A DNA stretch of 64,000 nucleotides from Melanocharis versteri (Eukaryota > Chordata > Aves > Passeriformes > Melanocharitidae), in contig VZTG01001939.1 in the NCBI GenBank assembly GCA_013397845.1, forward strand, positions 84,139-148,138, read 5' to 3'. Shown in pieces: positions 38,633-50,000 of the stretch. Each line of letters starts with the position of its first letter. Position 1 is the stretch's first letter. The notes beneath the pieces were generated by a model. That model was not told where the DNA came from. It worked only from the letters and a program-made list of their open reading frames with translations, and searched no databases. Made by a program: the position numbers and the translations under genes.

Positions 38633-39669
38633 TGCATTCTATGAAACACATCCATCACCCTGTCTTCAGAGTAGTCCTTTTTTGGGCCAAACTACCAGCG
38701 AGATTACTTCTCCTATTTTTACTACCTTAAAATAATACCCTCAGAGGATAACTCAAGGAGGTAGTCAGAATCTTATTTCTTGAATGTTTACTGTTATTTG
38801 GCATAGCTATTTCTCCCCTCCCCCCCAAATATCTCAGTAGATATCCTGTCATAACAAAGATGTCCAAAGTTACTGATGTCATTCTTCAAAACCTAGAAAA
38901 CCTGAACATCTTTTTGGTGCCTCTAGCTCTGCTGAAGGAGGTAAATATCTCTGCAAAACTGTGCCCCACCAAAATGCTCTAGGAAGCAGCAGCGAGTCAA
39001 GAGGCTGGTGAAGAGTTGCCAATTACAGCCTCACAAGCAGCTGCTTTCACTGGAAGCACACCAAGTGGACTGGAAGGCTGCAGAATAAGGATCCTGGCAG
39101 CCGAGAGGGAAGCAGAGAGTACTTTGCCTGGGTGCCACACCTGCTGAAAGCTGACTGGACCTTCAAGGAAAATCCAGGAAAATCAATACCCTCTCATCTT
39201 TCTCTGAAAAGGTTCATGAGAAGAAGAAATGAGACTTCTGTCCGCCACAGCAGTGCTACTGGCAGAAACAGCAAAAGTATAACATCCACACGCCTTTACT
39301 CACAGCCTTTAGAATAAAGGACCTCTCCCCAAAAAAGGAAGATGGGACAGAAGGAAGTGAAGAGGTGGCCCTAAACCTCGAAATGGAACATGCCATTGGG
39401 AAGCCTTCCTAGGTTGCAAAGCTGTTCTGCAGTGAGGTGCGTGCCACAGAGAAAAGACAATAACTCCCAATCCACTGGTCAAACAAAGGAGAGAGTCACC
39501 CCATGCACAAGAGGAGTGAGGACCTGGCTTGCAGCACAGGATTGGTGCACACCTTGCATTACTTGCACTATCTCTGAGGTAAATGGAGACCATGTAATTG
39601 CAGGTGCTGATAAACCACATTGCAGATTACAACTCCCTCATGAAGGGAAGAGGGGGGGCAGGCACTGAT

Positions 39670-39964
39670 TTCTTCTCTGTGGTGACCACTGACAGGACCC
39701 AAGGGAATAGCCTGAAGTTGTGTTGGGGGAGGTTTAGGTTGGATATCAGGAAAAGATTTTTTCACTTATAGGATGTTTGGGGACTGGAACAGGCTCTCTA
39801 GGGAAGTGCTCACAGCACCAGCCTGACAGGGTTCAAGAAGCATTTGGACAATGCTCTCAAGCACATGGTGTGACTCTTGGGGATGGTCCTGAGCAGGGCC
39901 AGGAGCTAGTCTCGATGATCCTAATAGGTCCCTTCAAACTCAGCACACTGTATGATTCTATGAA
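39670..39964 (+). mobile_element. CR1 LINE, 3'-end copy
   Basis: About 295 bases follow the CR1 3' region closely. In order they read 'tgacaggacccaagggaata', 'ggtttaggttggatatcagg', 'actggaacaggctct', 'gggttcaagaagcatttgga', 'cacatggtgtgactcttggg', 'cagggccaggagct', 'tcgatgatcctaataggtcc', and the terminal 'gtatgattctatga'. It is 5'-truncated, as nearly all CR1 copies are, and keeps only the end of the ORF2 region and the 3' untranslated region, with no intact coding frame. It is the least diverged CR1 in the window, so it is probably the youngest insertion. It is one of the strongest pointers to an avian or sauropsid genome. Confidence 0.95.
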
Positions 39965-41523
39965 CTAACCCCTTTGGCAGACTGCAGACCAAGGGTAGAA
40001 ATGTTCCTGCCCAGACAGGCAGCGGGCTACCTCTCCAGGAAAACAGTTTCATCCCACAGGTCATATTTCCCATCTGCCAGCCCTGTGGCAGTAGGCATTC
40101 AGGTTTAGGCAAAATGGATGTCTAAACTATTTCTAGGTATTACCCTAGTGGAGGGCATATGCAGAATCACACGTTGCAGTAGTTCAGCTCTGTGGTTTCC
40201 CCCTCTGCAAAAAAATAACCAACCACACTCTCATGTTGAAGAATACAAGTCAGGATCTATATTTAACTCCTCTCCCATGTGTACATACAAAGGCATTACC
40301 AATTTACTGTGTAATTAGGTAGGTCATCTAACTTGTCTACACCAATTATTTTTGCTTCTGCTTTTGTGAATCACTTTAAAACTCTTTCTTGATTTTGCTG
40401 TATGAGACATGACACAGAAGGAATTTGCCATGCTTTGCTCTTTCTGGAGGGATGCCTGTGTGTCTTCTGGTTAACGAAGGCAACTGTTTTCCAGTGTGAG
40501 AGACCTGAACAAGGTGTTGAACTTTGATGACAGGTTGCTACAATGAGCATATGACTTGTAGGGTATCATGGCAGTTTAATTCTCAAAGTTGAGGGGATTT
40601 TCTTGTTAGCAAAACTTGCTTTCTTGTCTGACATGCGGGTTCTATGGACTTGCTTCCAAAGACATTGAGTTGTACTCTCAGAAGGACTTATGAATTATTG
40701 CTAGAATTTTTTTCTCTTAATGATTTAAGTGTCTAAATTCTGTTTTTGAAGTGATTTAGGCCAGAGTTAGGGAAGTATTTTAGAATCCGAAGTTATAAAG
40801 TAGCTCAGTAGACGGATTATCAAAACAGCTCATAAATGCTTTTAAATCTGCACCATGGGACCATTTGGAAGAAATGGACTTGCCAACACCCTTGAGTTCC
40901 ATATGGTTTTCAAAAATTCAAGAGTTCCTAAGTGAGGAAGGGGTTATTTGAATATAAAATTTATTTCAAAGCACGGAAACAAACACAAACTTCCTCTAGA
41001 AGCAGCAGAACATGGTTGTGATTAGATAAGGGGAAGAGGAATGAGGTTTATTTTTTACATAAATATGAATAGTTTAATGCAAAATATAAATGAATCTCTT
41101 TAAAATAGATACTCCAGCCTCTATTACTCACTTTTCTGAGTGGTAGAAGAGCCAGCAAAACCATGTCCATGTATTTTTAGTCACCCTGGGATTAATTCCC
41201 AGGCAGGTCTTTGTTTACAGTGCTATATTTACACGGAGCAGCCATATGGAACAGGGATATTCCTCCTGACAGCTGCTCTGCTTTCCTCAAAGCAACACAG
41301 GGAGGGACTGCTTCGAAATAACGCCTCCTGCATTTCCGGCTCCCTCCGAATTCCATCACAGGTGCAAAGGCAACACCTACCCCAGCGCAGCCCCTCTGCT
41401 TCTCCCAGCTCGCAGGGGCCAGCTGGGGGCACGTGTTGCTGTGTCTTGCCAGGAAAGCCCCAGACAGAGACCTCAGCTCCCACCCCTGGGGAGGCACGGT
41501 CTAGATCCTGGCCCATCACTCAC
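39965..41523. other. Non-coding DNA, GC-richer at the right end
   Basis: 40285-40355 bears a faint resemblance to a MIR core but is not called. 41140-41520 is GC-richer and holds overlapping chance frames (132 codons plus strand, 101 and 96 minus strand), none recognised. Confidence 0.45.
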
Positions 41524-41574
41524 CTCCCGGTACCATGAGGTGTAAACAATGCACCTGTGTGTCCCTCTATTCAT
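41524..41574 (-). CDS. Very weak 51-nt exon candidate (minus strand)
   Basis: Read on the minus strand, 'cctggcttccctc' plus AG precedes 41574, and the strong donor 'GAG|GTGAGTG' follows 41524. The 51 bases give 17 open codons ('MNRGTHRCIVYTSWYRE') in one frame only, phase 0 at both ends. That would be compatible with the phase-0 start of the 36089-36179 candidate. The peptide is too short to place in a family. Splice-like pairs around short open stretches occur by chance, so this is a lead only. Confidence 0.18.
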
Positions 41575-43605
41575 CTGAGGGAAGCCAGGTGTGTTCTAAG
41601 GTGTGTTCATTGGCCTGCCCATCATTTAGAACACTGCCATTTCCTAGGGTAGAAGATAAAAATAAAATATCAGTAATAAACACGGCATCTTCTGAAACTG
41701 CTGATCTTCATTCTACATATCTGAATTTTTAAAAACAACTGCTATTTGCTCTTCCCCAAACTCCTGTTAAGCTCTGGTCTCTGAGCCCCCTTTGATCTCA
41801 TTTGCAGGCTTGGTGCACAGGAGGGGCTTCTTTCATTCTTTCCTGACTGCAAATACAAGGTCAGAGACCCATCTCATTTCCAGAGAGGCAAAACTAGTCA
41901 GACCAGACTTTTGGAAGACCCCCCATCAATATTTTAGCCCTACACTGAGGAGTCCAGCTCTTGAATATAATGTCTGGCAACTTCAGCTTCTCTTAAGGTG
42001 GTGAAGAACCACACCAGCAATTTTTACAAGACCTTTGCTAAAATATTGTCATTCACAGCTGTGCAGTGACTGGGTGGCTCACCACAGATATCATAATTGC
42101 TGGGGAACAGATGAGCATGACATGGGCCCTGTGGATACTGTCTTTCACCACTGCATTTTTCTATGCAGGATTCAGGTGTTCTTAGTAAGCAAGGGTGAGG
42201 GCAGCTCGGTAGCTTTGGATTCTTCTCATTAAATAAGGCAAGATGAGAAGCAAAGCCTCCCTCTAAACTGTCCCTTTGTTGTGGCACCAGGAGGACAAGT
42301 ACACTAGAGTGCCTTGTTCCTGCTGAGAAACCCATGGAGCAGCACAATGAGAGAAGTGCATGCAATTGCCTAAAAGGATACAGGTAGTCCAGACCGGCGG
42401 CTGATTTTTTTCTTCGGATGTCACCCTGCCTTTACTTCATCCTGGGGATACAGTGCAGAGATGTTATCACCCACAATCACAGGACGTACTGTACATTTTA
42501 GAAAAAGCTTCCCCACAAAGGAATTTTCCCCTCTACTTTGCCAAGATGAGCATTGCCATCCAAATGTTCAATCTCGTTCGAAAAAGCCTGACATCTGACC
42601 CTGTTGAAAATTTAACAGATTTTTTTTCCCAAGTTATGCTGAACTGCATAATAGAGGGGACATTGTCAAAAGTTGCCATAGAAATGGGGAAAGAAAGCAA
42701 AAAATATAAGAAAGGAAGATAACAGATGCCACTGGGGCACGCGAGGTCAGAAAACCCTGTGCCCTATCCTGGGGAGCAGGATGGAGTGACCTAAGCTCTC
42801 ACATTACCCAGGAAACCCAAAGACACACAGAACAAACATCTGAAAATCCCTGAAATGCAAGAAGTGGGTTGGACTCTTCAGAAAACAGATCAACACTGCA
42901 AATATTCCTAGATCCAGCTGCCTTCAGTAAGGCTTCCCAGTGCAGAACCCCTCAAAGAACATGAACTGTGATTTACCCACCTGAAATACAGCTATTTCCC
43001 CTTGTATAAATGGGCTTCAAAGGTATTTTTCCTCTTCAGGTGAACAGACAAAATTTCTCTGAGCTGGCTACACGTGGAAGTTGAAGAGACCCTTCTCTAG
43101 CCAGCCAGGCCTAACTTTATGTTTACCGTAAAGTTTGTGAAGTGGTTCCTCTTCAAGCAATCTCTACAGGATAAATACTTAACATAAATTATTTCTAAGC
43201 TGTTCTGCAGATGACTTTGCAGATAATTGAAGTGATTTCAGCATGGATTCACAAAACTTCTTGGCACTGGGTACTTCATATTCCTTCAAGTCACCAAATC
43301 TGCCGGACAAACTTCTTGTTTCCTTTTTGTGCTGTGCTGGGACCACTGCAGGCCACCAGCTTGTAGGCATTTTTCTTTAAAACTCTCAAGAAATGTCTTA
43401 ATCTTCTAGAGGCATGAAAGGAAAGAAGGTGTTTTCTGGGAGTAAATATGACCCGCTGGCAGGTCTTCAGCCTCTTGGATGATTTGGGTTGTGAAAAAAA
43501 GAGTGGGAAAAGCTGACTGCAAAAGAAGGAGCCAGCTGTGATTTCAACATAACCATCCAGTACTGCCAAATGATGGATTGACATAAATTTCCTCTCACCA
43601 GAGAC
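41575..43605. other. Non-coding DNA with one unusual open frame
   Basis: A plus-strand frame is open from 42405 to its stop at 42720-42722. Its latter part has a protein-like composition (see findings), but there is no recognised family, so it is not called as a gene. No interspersed repeat is recognised. Confidence 0.45.
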
Positions 43606-43621
43606 AAAAAAAAAAAAAAAA
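43606..43621 (+). repeat. A16 homopolymer
   Basis: Sixteen consecutive A, followed by a purine-rich 'gaaaaagaaagg'. First of three long A/T homopolymers within one kilobase. Confidence 0.95.
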
Positions 43622-44243
43622 GAAAAAGAAAGGAGCACCATTAGCATTTTTCACTTGCACTGCTATTAAAAGCAAATAAGCATATATCATACTGGGTGAG
43701 ATAAGCCATGGAAGGAGCAAGGGTTCAGAAGTTACCTGTATGTGCTTCTTGCCTCTAATCCTAGGGGTTTTTGCCATTCTCCAGTTATTAGATTCTGTGC
43801 CTTACCACATTTCAGAAAAAGTATTAAGCTATTCAAAATTTAACTTGAAAATTAAAGCAAAGTAAAATGACGCTGAGAAATCCTAAGTACTTTTGCTCCC
43901 AGATGTATTTCCCACAAGCAGATTTTACTGATTTAAATTCCTCTATACATGAATTCCAGCTATGTAATTTAATAAATGCCCCACAGATTGGTTTCAGTTT
44001 GTTTGTTTTTCTCATAAAGGACTGTGCTGCCACTGCCTTCAGTTGAAGAGGATTTCAGCTATTCCAGTGCAGAGCTAACTCGAAAGCTGGTTTTTGCTGA
44101 TAGCAGAAGATCTGTAGTCCTCTGTGAGCTCACCTGCAATTTAGATGAATGTCACATGCTCCTAGATAAGCACAAAGTAAAGCATTTTTTTCTGTCAAAG
44201 AATGCTTTGGGAGGAAAAAAATGGTCATCTGGTAATACTATAG

Positions 44244-44261
44244 TTTTTTTTTTTTTTTTTT
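44244..44261 (+). repeat. T18 homopolymer
   Basis: Eighteen consecutive T followed by 'gaaaaagaacc'. It lies about 300 bases before an A18 tract and so forms a potential long-range inverted pair with it. Confidence 0.95.
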
Positions 44262-44376
44262 GAAAAAGAACCTTTCAGTTTGCCTTTACTCCTTCTTGTA
44301 TCAGTGAAGGTCTAGGGAAGGAACAAAGTACAGAATGGTAGCAGTCTAGGCATCTCAGGTTGGTATGTGGAGTTGG

Positions 44377-44452
44377 GGTTTTTTGTTTGTTTTCGCTGGT
44401 TTTCTTTTTGAGTTTTTGTTGTTGTTTTGTTCTGTTTTCTTTAAACAAATAC
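44377..44452 (+). repeat. T/G-rich low-complexity tract
   Basis: Degenerate T-rich run with (TTG)n and (TTTG)n pieces, for example 'ttgttgttgtttt'. Slippage-type sequence with no function inferred. Confidence 0.85.
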
Positions 44453-44559
44453 TTCTGTCATTAAATTTCAAATGACTGTTCCTTTCCAAGTGTTCCTTTT
44501 CATCTTTAAAGCATCTTAAAACCTCAGTCAAACACCAAAGAAATAATAAAAGTAATAAT

Positions 44560-44577
44560 AAAAAAAAAAAAAAAAAA
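44560..44577 (+). repeat. A18 homopolymer
   Basis: Eighteen A preceded by 'aataataaaagtaataat'. AATAA-like words are present, but nothing upstream resembles a transcript body, so I do not call a processed pseudogene tail. Confidence 0.95.
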
Positions 44578-47229
44578 GAGAAAGTTTGCTCTAAAATATT
44601 TTAGTTGACTAAGACTTTATATTTTGTGTTTATTTTGTATCAACCTAAAACAGAGTTTTCCTTTTTAATCCTGACTAGCATGGTATGGGTTCTACCCTTC
44701 TGGTCTGTGGCTACCCTTTTCTAGGCAGAATTAGTTAAACAACCCACGGGACCACAACTTAATTCACAGGCTCTGTCAAAGTACGAGGAAATTCACTACC
44801 CCACTGGCAATTAGTTGCACATTTTTCCATCTCTCCTGTTTACTGTAAGAACAAGACAGGACCTGCAAACACATCTGTCTAAGCTGAACCCATCACAATA
44901 AATGTCCAGAGCTTCATGCAAAAGAAGGCGTAGGAACAAAGCATCTTATTTTGAGTCACTGAGAGGTCCTAGTGACAGGCTGCTATCATGGCAGTTCCCT
45001 TAAGCTGCATCTGACATCTCTCTTGTCTAAACGACTGAGATTTTCAGCTACTAAGAACTGATGGACAATTAAGAATAAAAAACCAGAATAATAACATTCA
45101 GCAGTACTTTCATAATCATACAACAAGTCTGAGCTTTAAAAGGCCAAAATCTATCTGCAGGGAACAACAAACAATGCTGTCTGAATTTCTGGAGAAACCT
45201 AATGAAAGTGAGAAAGATCTTGCCCTCAGGAGAGGAAGCAAATGGGTGCTCAGCAAGAAGAGGATGAGGCAATCTCAGTTGAGCAGAAAAGATTTTGCTG
45301 CCTGCATTTTGCGCTGAAACTTTAATACATTTGACAGGTCATTTTTGCCATATTTCCTCAAATCAGTTTAATTTCTATTTTGTGAATACACAAGCATGAG
45401 TGCACATGACTGTTTCCATGTATTACATTCAAGATACACTTACTGAAGGTTTTTAAAAATATGTATGGAAAACAGTACTGAAAAGCAAAAATATCTGCTC
45501 TAGAAACAAAGTTCTGAGAAATTTCAATCTACAGTGGGGAAATCAGTATTAATTCGGGAAAGGCAATAGATTTAATTTTGGAGGAGAAGGCAAAACAAAG
45601 TAATATCACCATAATCTGTGCAAGGTTTCTGCTGTCCAGAGAGATGCACACCAAAGTCTTTCCTCCCAAAGTTAAAATTCCCAAAACTGCACGTGCATCC
45701 CCTTAAACCACATCTGCAGACAAGGACTGAGAACCACCTAAATCCAGACAGCAGAAGTAACTTATGTGTGATTGATCCCCAGTCCTACATTTGCTTTATG
45801 CACAGATCAGCATAATCCAGGTGAGCAGAAAGGAAACACAAGGTGGAGAATTCTCAACTTTTTGTTCAGGGAAATATTTTCTACCTGTCTTTGGGTAAGC
45901 AGCCCAGAATCCTCTCCCTAAAGGGATTGAGAAGTGCAGTCCTGCTGCCTTGCAGGGAGCCTTGTGCTCTCAAATCTCTCAAGAGCTTTGGAAAAAACTA
46001 CCTACAGAAACATTAAGCCTTTGGTTTTGAAACTCCTTAAGAAATCTGAATGCTCACTTCCTGTTAATTTTAATTCCTTTCAAAGTCCTTGGAAAGCCAG
46101 AAAACCTGGTTCCCAAGAGATCCTGAGTGGCGGCAGCTTGGCACATACAGACTCCTCTGAAAGCAATGTGTCAGCTGCCACAGACCTGCAGGATGTCTAT
46201 GCTGCCATGACCTGCTTGGCTTTTCGGAGGCCTCTGACACTGTAAGAACAGAAGTTACCAAACATTGAATATTTTAGAGTATCTCATCAGTTAAGTAATG
46301 ATTAATGGGAGATAAGCATTTTGGGATTTTTCCTCCAGCTATGGGTGCTGACCTCCTGGGAAAGCGATGCTGGCACACCTTAGAAATGGTTCTCCCCAAC
46401 ATGATGTTGCAGCATCCCCTCAGAGGTCCAGCCATCGCCACCTTCACACTGATGGAACAGCTGTGCCCTGCAGGGTCCCCCTTCACAGCAGAGTCTGATG
46501 TGGCCTTTAAGACACTGATTCAAGCCCTGAGAATGGCACAGATGCCCTGTCATGGATCCACAGCTTCCAGTGTGGGAGCACTGCGCCCTAAAGCCTTGCT
46601 GCAAAGCTGTGTTGACATGCAACCCTGTGCCCACATCCATCTGAGGGGCAATGGTTATTGAAGGAGACTGCAGTCATGCTCTGCTGAGAGGAAAAAGCCC
46701 ATCCCACTCAGCCAAAAAAAGAGTGAAGCAAAACAGCAATGTCTACAATACCTCGATAATAGGTCCAACACCATTTCCAAGATTAGGGAGAACATCTATC
46801 CATGGTGCTGAGTTATGTGGAGAGAGCAGCATGCTGCGGAGAGACTTAGAGAAAACATTATAGAAAATACAGAACTTAACAAAAACAAGGGCAAGAATTT
46901 TGGTATCTGATAGCCCAGTTGCAGTCAAATAAACAAAAATAATTTTGATGCTTTATATGAATGAAGACTATAAACAACTATTCAGTAAACCTAGCAGCCA
47001 AGGGGCAAGGCTCAACCATCTAAACAATTGCCAAACTGAAATAAGTCACCCTTTAACCTTTGTCTCTATTTTATGTGCTTTATATCTATAATTTGCAGCA
47101 GAGATACAGTAGATGAATCCGTCCTAGTTGTTGCTTGAAATGTAGCATTATCACTAGATAAAATACATTTGAAAGGAGCCAATTTAGATTTTTAGAAACC
47201 ATGCCCCAAAATTAAAGCTAGCTAAACAT
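44578..47229. other. Non-coding DNA, GC-richer 46.0-46.7 kb
   Basis: Overlapping plus-strand (118 codons, 46305-46661) and minus-strand (86 codons) frames lie in the GC-richer patch and are not recognised. A strong minus-strand acceptor-like tract ends near 46682, but no donor follows the open stretch beyond it. Confidence 0.45.
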
Positions 47230-47780
47230 CTTCTGTTACAGACCCCTCCAATTTGAGGAATTTTGTTGCCTAGGCAACCGGCTCACAGTGTATCTGCTCA
47301 GACCATGCTGGCTGTTTTAAACAGAAATACCACTCATTAAACGCACAGCTGATTTTTATCAAAAGGTATACATGTGTAATGCACACCACCAGATCGTGTA
47401 TTTGTTTTGCATTAGGAAGCTGATATGCTCACGTGGTACTTGCAGAGGGGAATACGGAGTGTAAATCTAAGGATGAGTGAATAAAAATGTAATGGCGCTG
47501 GAATAGCAGTAAAGCCTCATTAGCTGGGTGGGACTGTCAGCTGAATGGAGAGCCTGGCGTGTACAAAATTGTCCTGCTGATCTCATCACAGAGATGTAAG
47601 AAATAATTGAGCGGTGCTGGAGGGAGTGTGTACAGCGATTTCGCATTGCTTCATTATATCCAATTAGAAACTGGTCAAGCAAGTGAAACAAATGACTTTA
47701 CATTGCCACTTGAAGAGCTACTGGCTAAAGACAGTACCGTGCAGGTACGTGAAAGATTTACTCATAAAAAACACTCCTCT
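47230..47780. promoter_or_regulatory. Candidate regulatory element containing an X-box
   Basis: Repeat-free stretch that starts with a perfect palindromic X-box (47265-47278). It continues with 'cattaaacgcacagctg' (E-box CAGCTG), 'tcattagctggg', 'aatggcgctgg' and 'gcgatttcgcattg', keeping CpGs in AT-rich surroundings. A short plus-strand frame ends at a donor-like 'CAG|GTACGTGA' near 47752, so an unannotated exon is also possible. Regulatory function is inferred from motif content only. Confidence 0.35.
47265..47278. promoter_or_regulatory. RFX-type X-box palindrome
   Basis: 'gttgcctaggcaac' is a perfect 14-base palindrome and an exact match to the RFX X-box pattern GTNRCC-N(0-3)-RGYAAC, with both half-sites full. 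RFX factors bind such sites, notably upstream of ciliary genes and MHC class II genes. An exact full-length match is rare by chance. No promoter or first exon is visible nearby, so an enhancer role is more likely than a promoter role. Confidence 0.6.
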
Positions 47781-48058
47781 AATTCCAGACCTAATGTTTT
47801 CTTCGGGAGTCGGAAGTGCTAGCAAATGGTGTGGTGTTACACATTGTTGGATCCCTTGGCAAAGGCATCACTGGAAAACATCCTGGCAGCAGCCAAGCAC
47901 AGAAGTAGGAGTTGTTCAGAGTAAGGCTCAGTACCTTCTGTATAGCTGGGTATGGCAGGTGATGATTTCTGTGAAGATATAAAAAATTTCCTGGGCAAAG
48001 CTGCCCAAAAGATGTAGAGTGTTGCATTACCAGGCAAACCAAAACAAATAAAAAACCT
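47781..48058. other. Non-coding DNA, nothing recognised
   Basis: Short frames on both strands only. No repeat or exon is recognised. Confidence 0.5.
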
Positions 48059-48083
48059 CCAAACAAACAAACAAACAAAAAAC
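48059..48083 (+). repeat. (CAAA)n microsatellite
   Basis: Run of 'caaacaaacaaacaaa' type units, followed by a short A/C-rich tail. Simple slippage repeat. Confidence 0.9.
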
Positions 48084-48963
48084 AATCTCCCTCTTCCCCC
48101 CCAAAACATGCTCACTGCTTGGTTGCAGTCTTGTCATTTTTAAATATCAGCAAGTTTGCCTCCTGAAGAAGTTGGAACAGAGGGACTGCAACACCTCAGA
48201 GAAGAGGTTGGGTTCTAAGTAATCTTAACAGCTTATAGGACTTGTACTGATGGCCACTGCAACAGTCAGGCTGACAAGGGAGAATCAACTTTTGTGTGAG
48301 TTTCTACTTATCAAAGTAGACCCATGATCTTTGCAAATGTATCACTTAGTGAAGCGATGCTGAGCTATTTGCTTCTCGGAAGGCATGCATCTCTTTAGCC
48401 ACTTGAATCACTACCAAATCCCACGAGCTGCTTTTGCAAGGAGAGACTTTCCACATGCAGACAGAAAGAAATGGTTGGCACTGAGGGAGGAGAAAATCCT
48501 TTACCTAATTCTGCCTGGCATGGTTTTTAAATGGCAAACTCTGCTTTCGTATAGCTGAAGTCAGCTGTGGGAAGCCTTGTGCATCTTAGGAGATGTTAAG
48601 AGACTCAAGGCTTTTCTAGGCAGAAATAGGGACAAACTTCAGAGATGGTATCCCTGTGTGAGCACCAGTTAAACACTGTGTAATGCCTTACAAAAGTGAT
48701 GACATCCCAGAAGTATTTACATTATTTTCCAGTTGTATATACTGTTATACATTTGATGCCTGGGACTTGGATAGTGCCCAGTAGTTGCACAAGTGTAAGT
48801 GGGCAGGCTCAGCTGCCAGCATCATTCCAGCAAATAAGTCATTTCCCCAAATCTATATAAATTCTACTTCAGAGTTGTTTGGGTGACAGTGCTCCATTGA
48901 TTCTACCTTCTACAGAAAGCTTGCAAAGCAAATCGGTAGGACTGTACATCTGGAGGCTGAAGG
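48084..48963. other. Non-coding DNA, nothing recognised
   Basis: A 47-base minus-strand stretch (48116-48162) has a good acceptor and a fair donor and is open in one frame, but this is too short to call. No repeat family is recognised. Confidence 0.45.
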
Positions 48964-49020
48964 CACAAAAAAAAAACAAAAACAAAAAACCCCAACCAAA
49001 ACAAAACAAAACGAAAAAAA
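48964..49020 (+). repeat. A/C-rich simple repeat, (CAAAA)n-like
   Basis: About 57 bases of almost pure A with periodic C, including 'aaaacaaaacaaaacg'. Low complexity. The lysine/asparagine-rich frame across it is meaningless. Confidence 0.9.
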
Positions 49021-49490
49021 TCACCTGCCATAAATACTACTGTACTAAAATAAAAGTTTGTTTGTGAACAAGATTATGCTAAGACACTGAGTTAATTGAA
49101 CTGATTTATTACCAATTGAAAAAGGTTGTAAATGGTGTTGACCTCTGAATTTGTCTCCGAACACCATTGCCTACCCATCTTTGTTTTCCTCCTTGTAATT
49201 TTTTATTTGTTTATAAGCCTTATTTGCTAATAAACCCCATACACTTATAATAATTCTCCCATCCTGCACTGAAAGTAAGGAGCACAGACACAAGGAATAT
49301 GGAGAAATTTAGTAGAAGTAAGTAACTAATTAGGTTGTGACACACACATTGGTTAGGTAACTTATGATCCTCAGAGTGCAGATACACAAGGGTTTGTTTC
49401 AAATAAAGAAGATTTAAATTTCATTCCTTCTTTGGTCTGAACTGAATTCTTCCACAGATTATTTATCAGTTGATTGAATCTCGTAGGGAG
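49021..49490. other. Non-coding DNA, nothing recognised
   Basis: AT-rich unique-looking sequence without exon or repeat signatures. Confidence 0.5.
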
Positions 49491-50000
49491 ATGGAGGTTC
49501 TGACCTCTGTTTATTTATTCCATTTTGCTATTTAACTTCAGTTTACTAGAAAAAAAACAAGGACAAGGCTGTGACAGTTCACAGAGATGCAATTTGTCTA
49601 TTGAACTTAGCTTGGCATCTGTTAGACACACAAAGAAACAAAAGAAACTGCATAAATATTCATCAGCAAAGAAGTCAACCACGATGCAGGATTTGAAGCA
49701 TTATATGTTATTTTTATAATGATAATAGTGATTCATCAGCCTTAATGATACCTCAGTACATTGCCTGACTGATCTTTTTCTCGTGTGCGTATAATTTATT
49801 TTTCCATTTCATGTCCTGCCTATCATTTGTTCCCAAAATATGGAAGTAGATTTACATAATAGAATTCTGCTCGGCAGTACTGGACAGGTTGGAGGTTTTT
49901 CTTTCAGGTATTTCATTTGAATAAAGTCTATAATGTGACAAGTGGAAGATGGCACTGCCTTACAAACAGCTAATTGGGGGAAGAATTGTGGTGTAGGCAT
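49491..50000. promoter_or_regulatory. Candidate conserved non-coding element
   Basis: Long repeat-free stretch with balanced word content and many factor-like motifs: 'gcataaatattcatcag', 'gtgattcatcagcct', 'ccttaatgatacc' and 'acagctaattgg'. Texture of this kind is typical of vertebrate conserved elements, but this is a judgement of composition only and conservation cannot be tested here. Confidence 0.25.

Larger units (their letters stand above)
36180..39669. other. AT-rich non-coding DNA
   Basis: Mostly AT-rich and repeat-free, especially 36230-37110. It contains two perfect inverted repeats, listed separately. Frames up to 117 codons (37289-37642, 39309-39668) overlap on both strands and are not recognised. 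No other element was seen. Confidence 0.5.

Noticed and set aside
40285..40355. MIR-like words 'gtaggtcatctaacttgtc'
   Set aside because: Only one block matches and no head or tail is recognisable.
44244..44577. T18...A18 pair as a possible mobile element
   Set aside because: No element body, terminal motif or target-site duplication is recognisable.
48116..48162. 47-base minus-strand exon-like stretch with good acceptor
   Set aside because: The donor has A at the last exon position, the open stretch is very short, and the phase fits nothing else.
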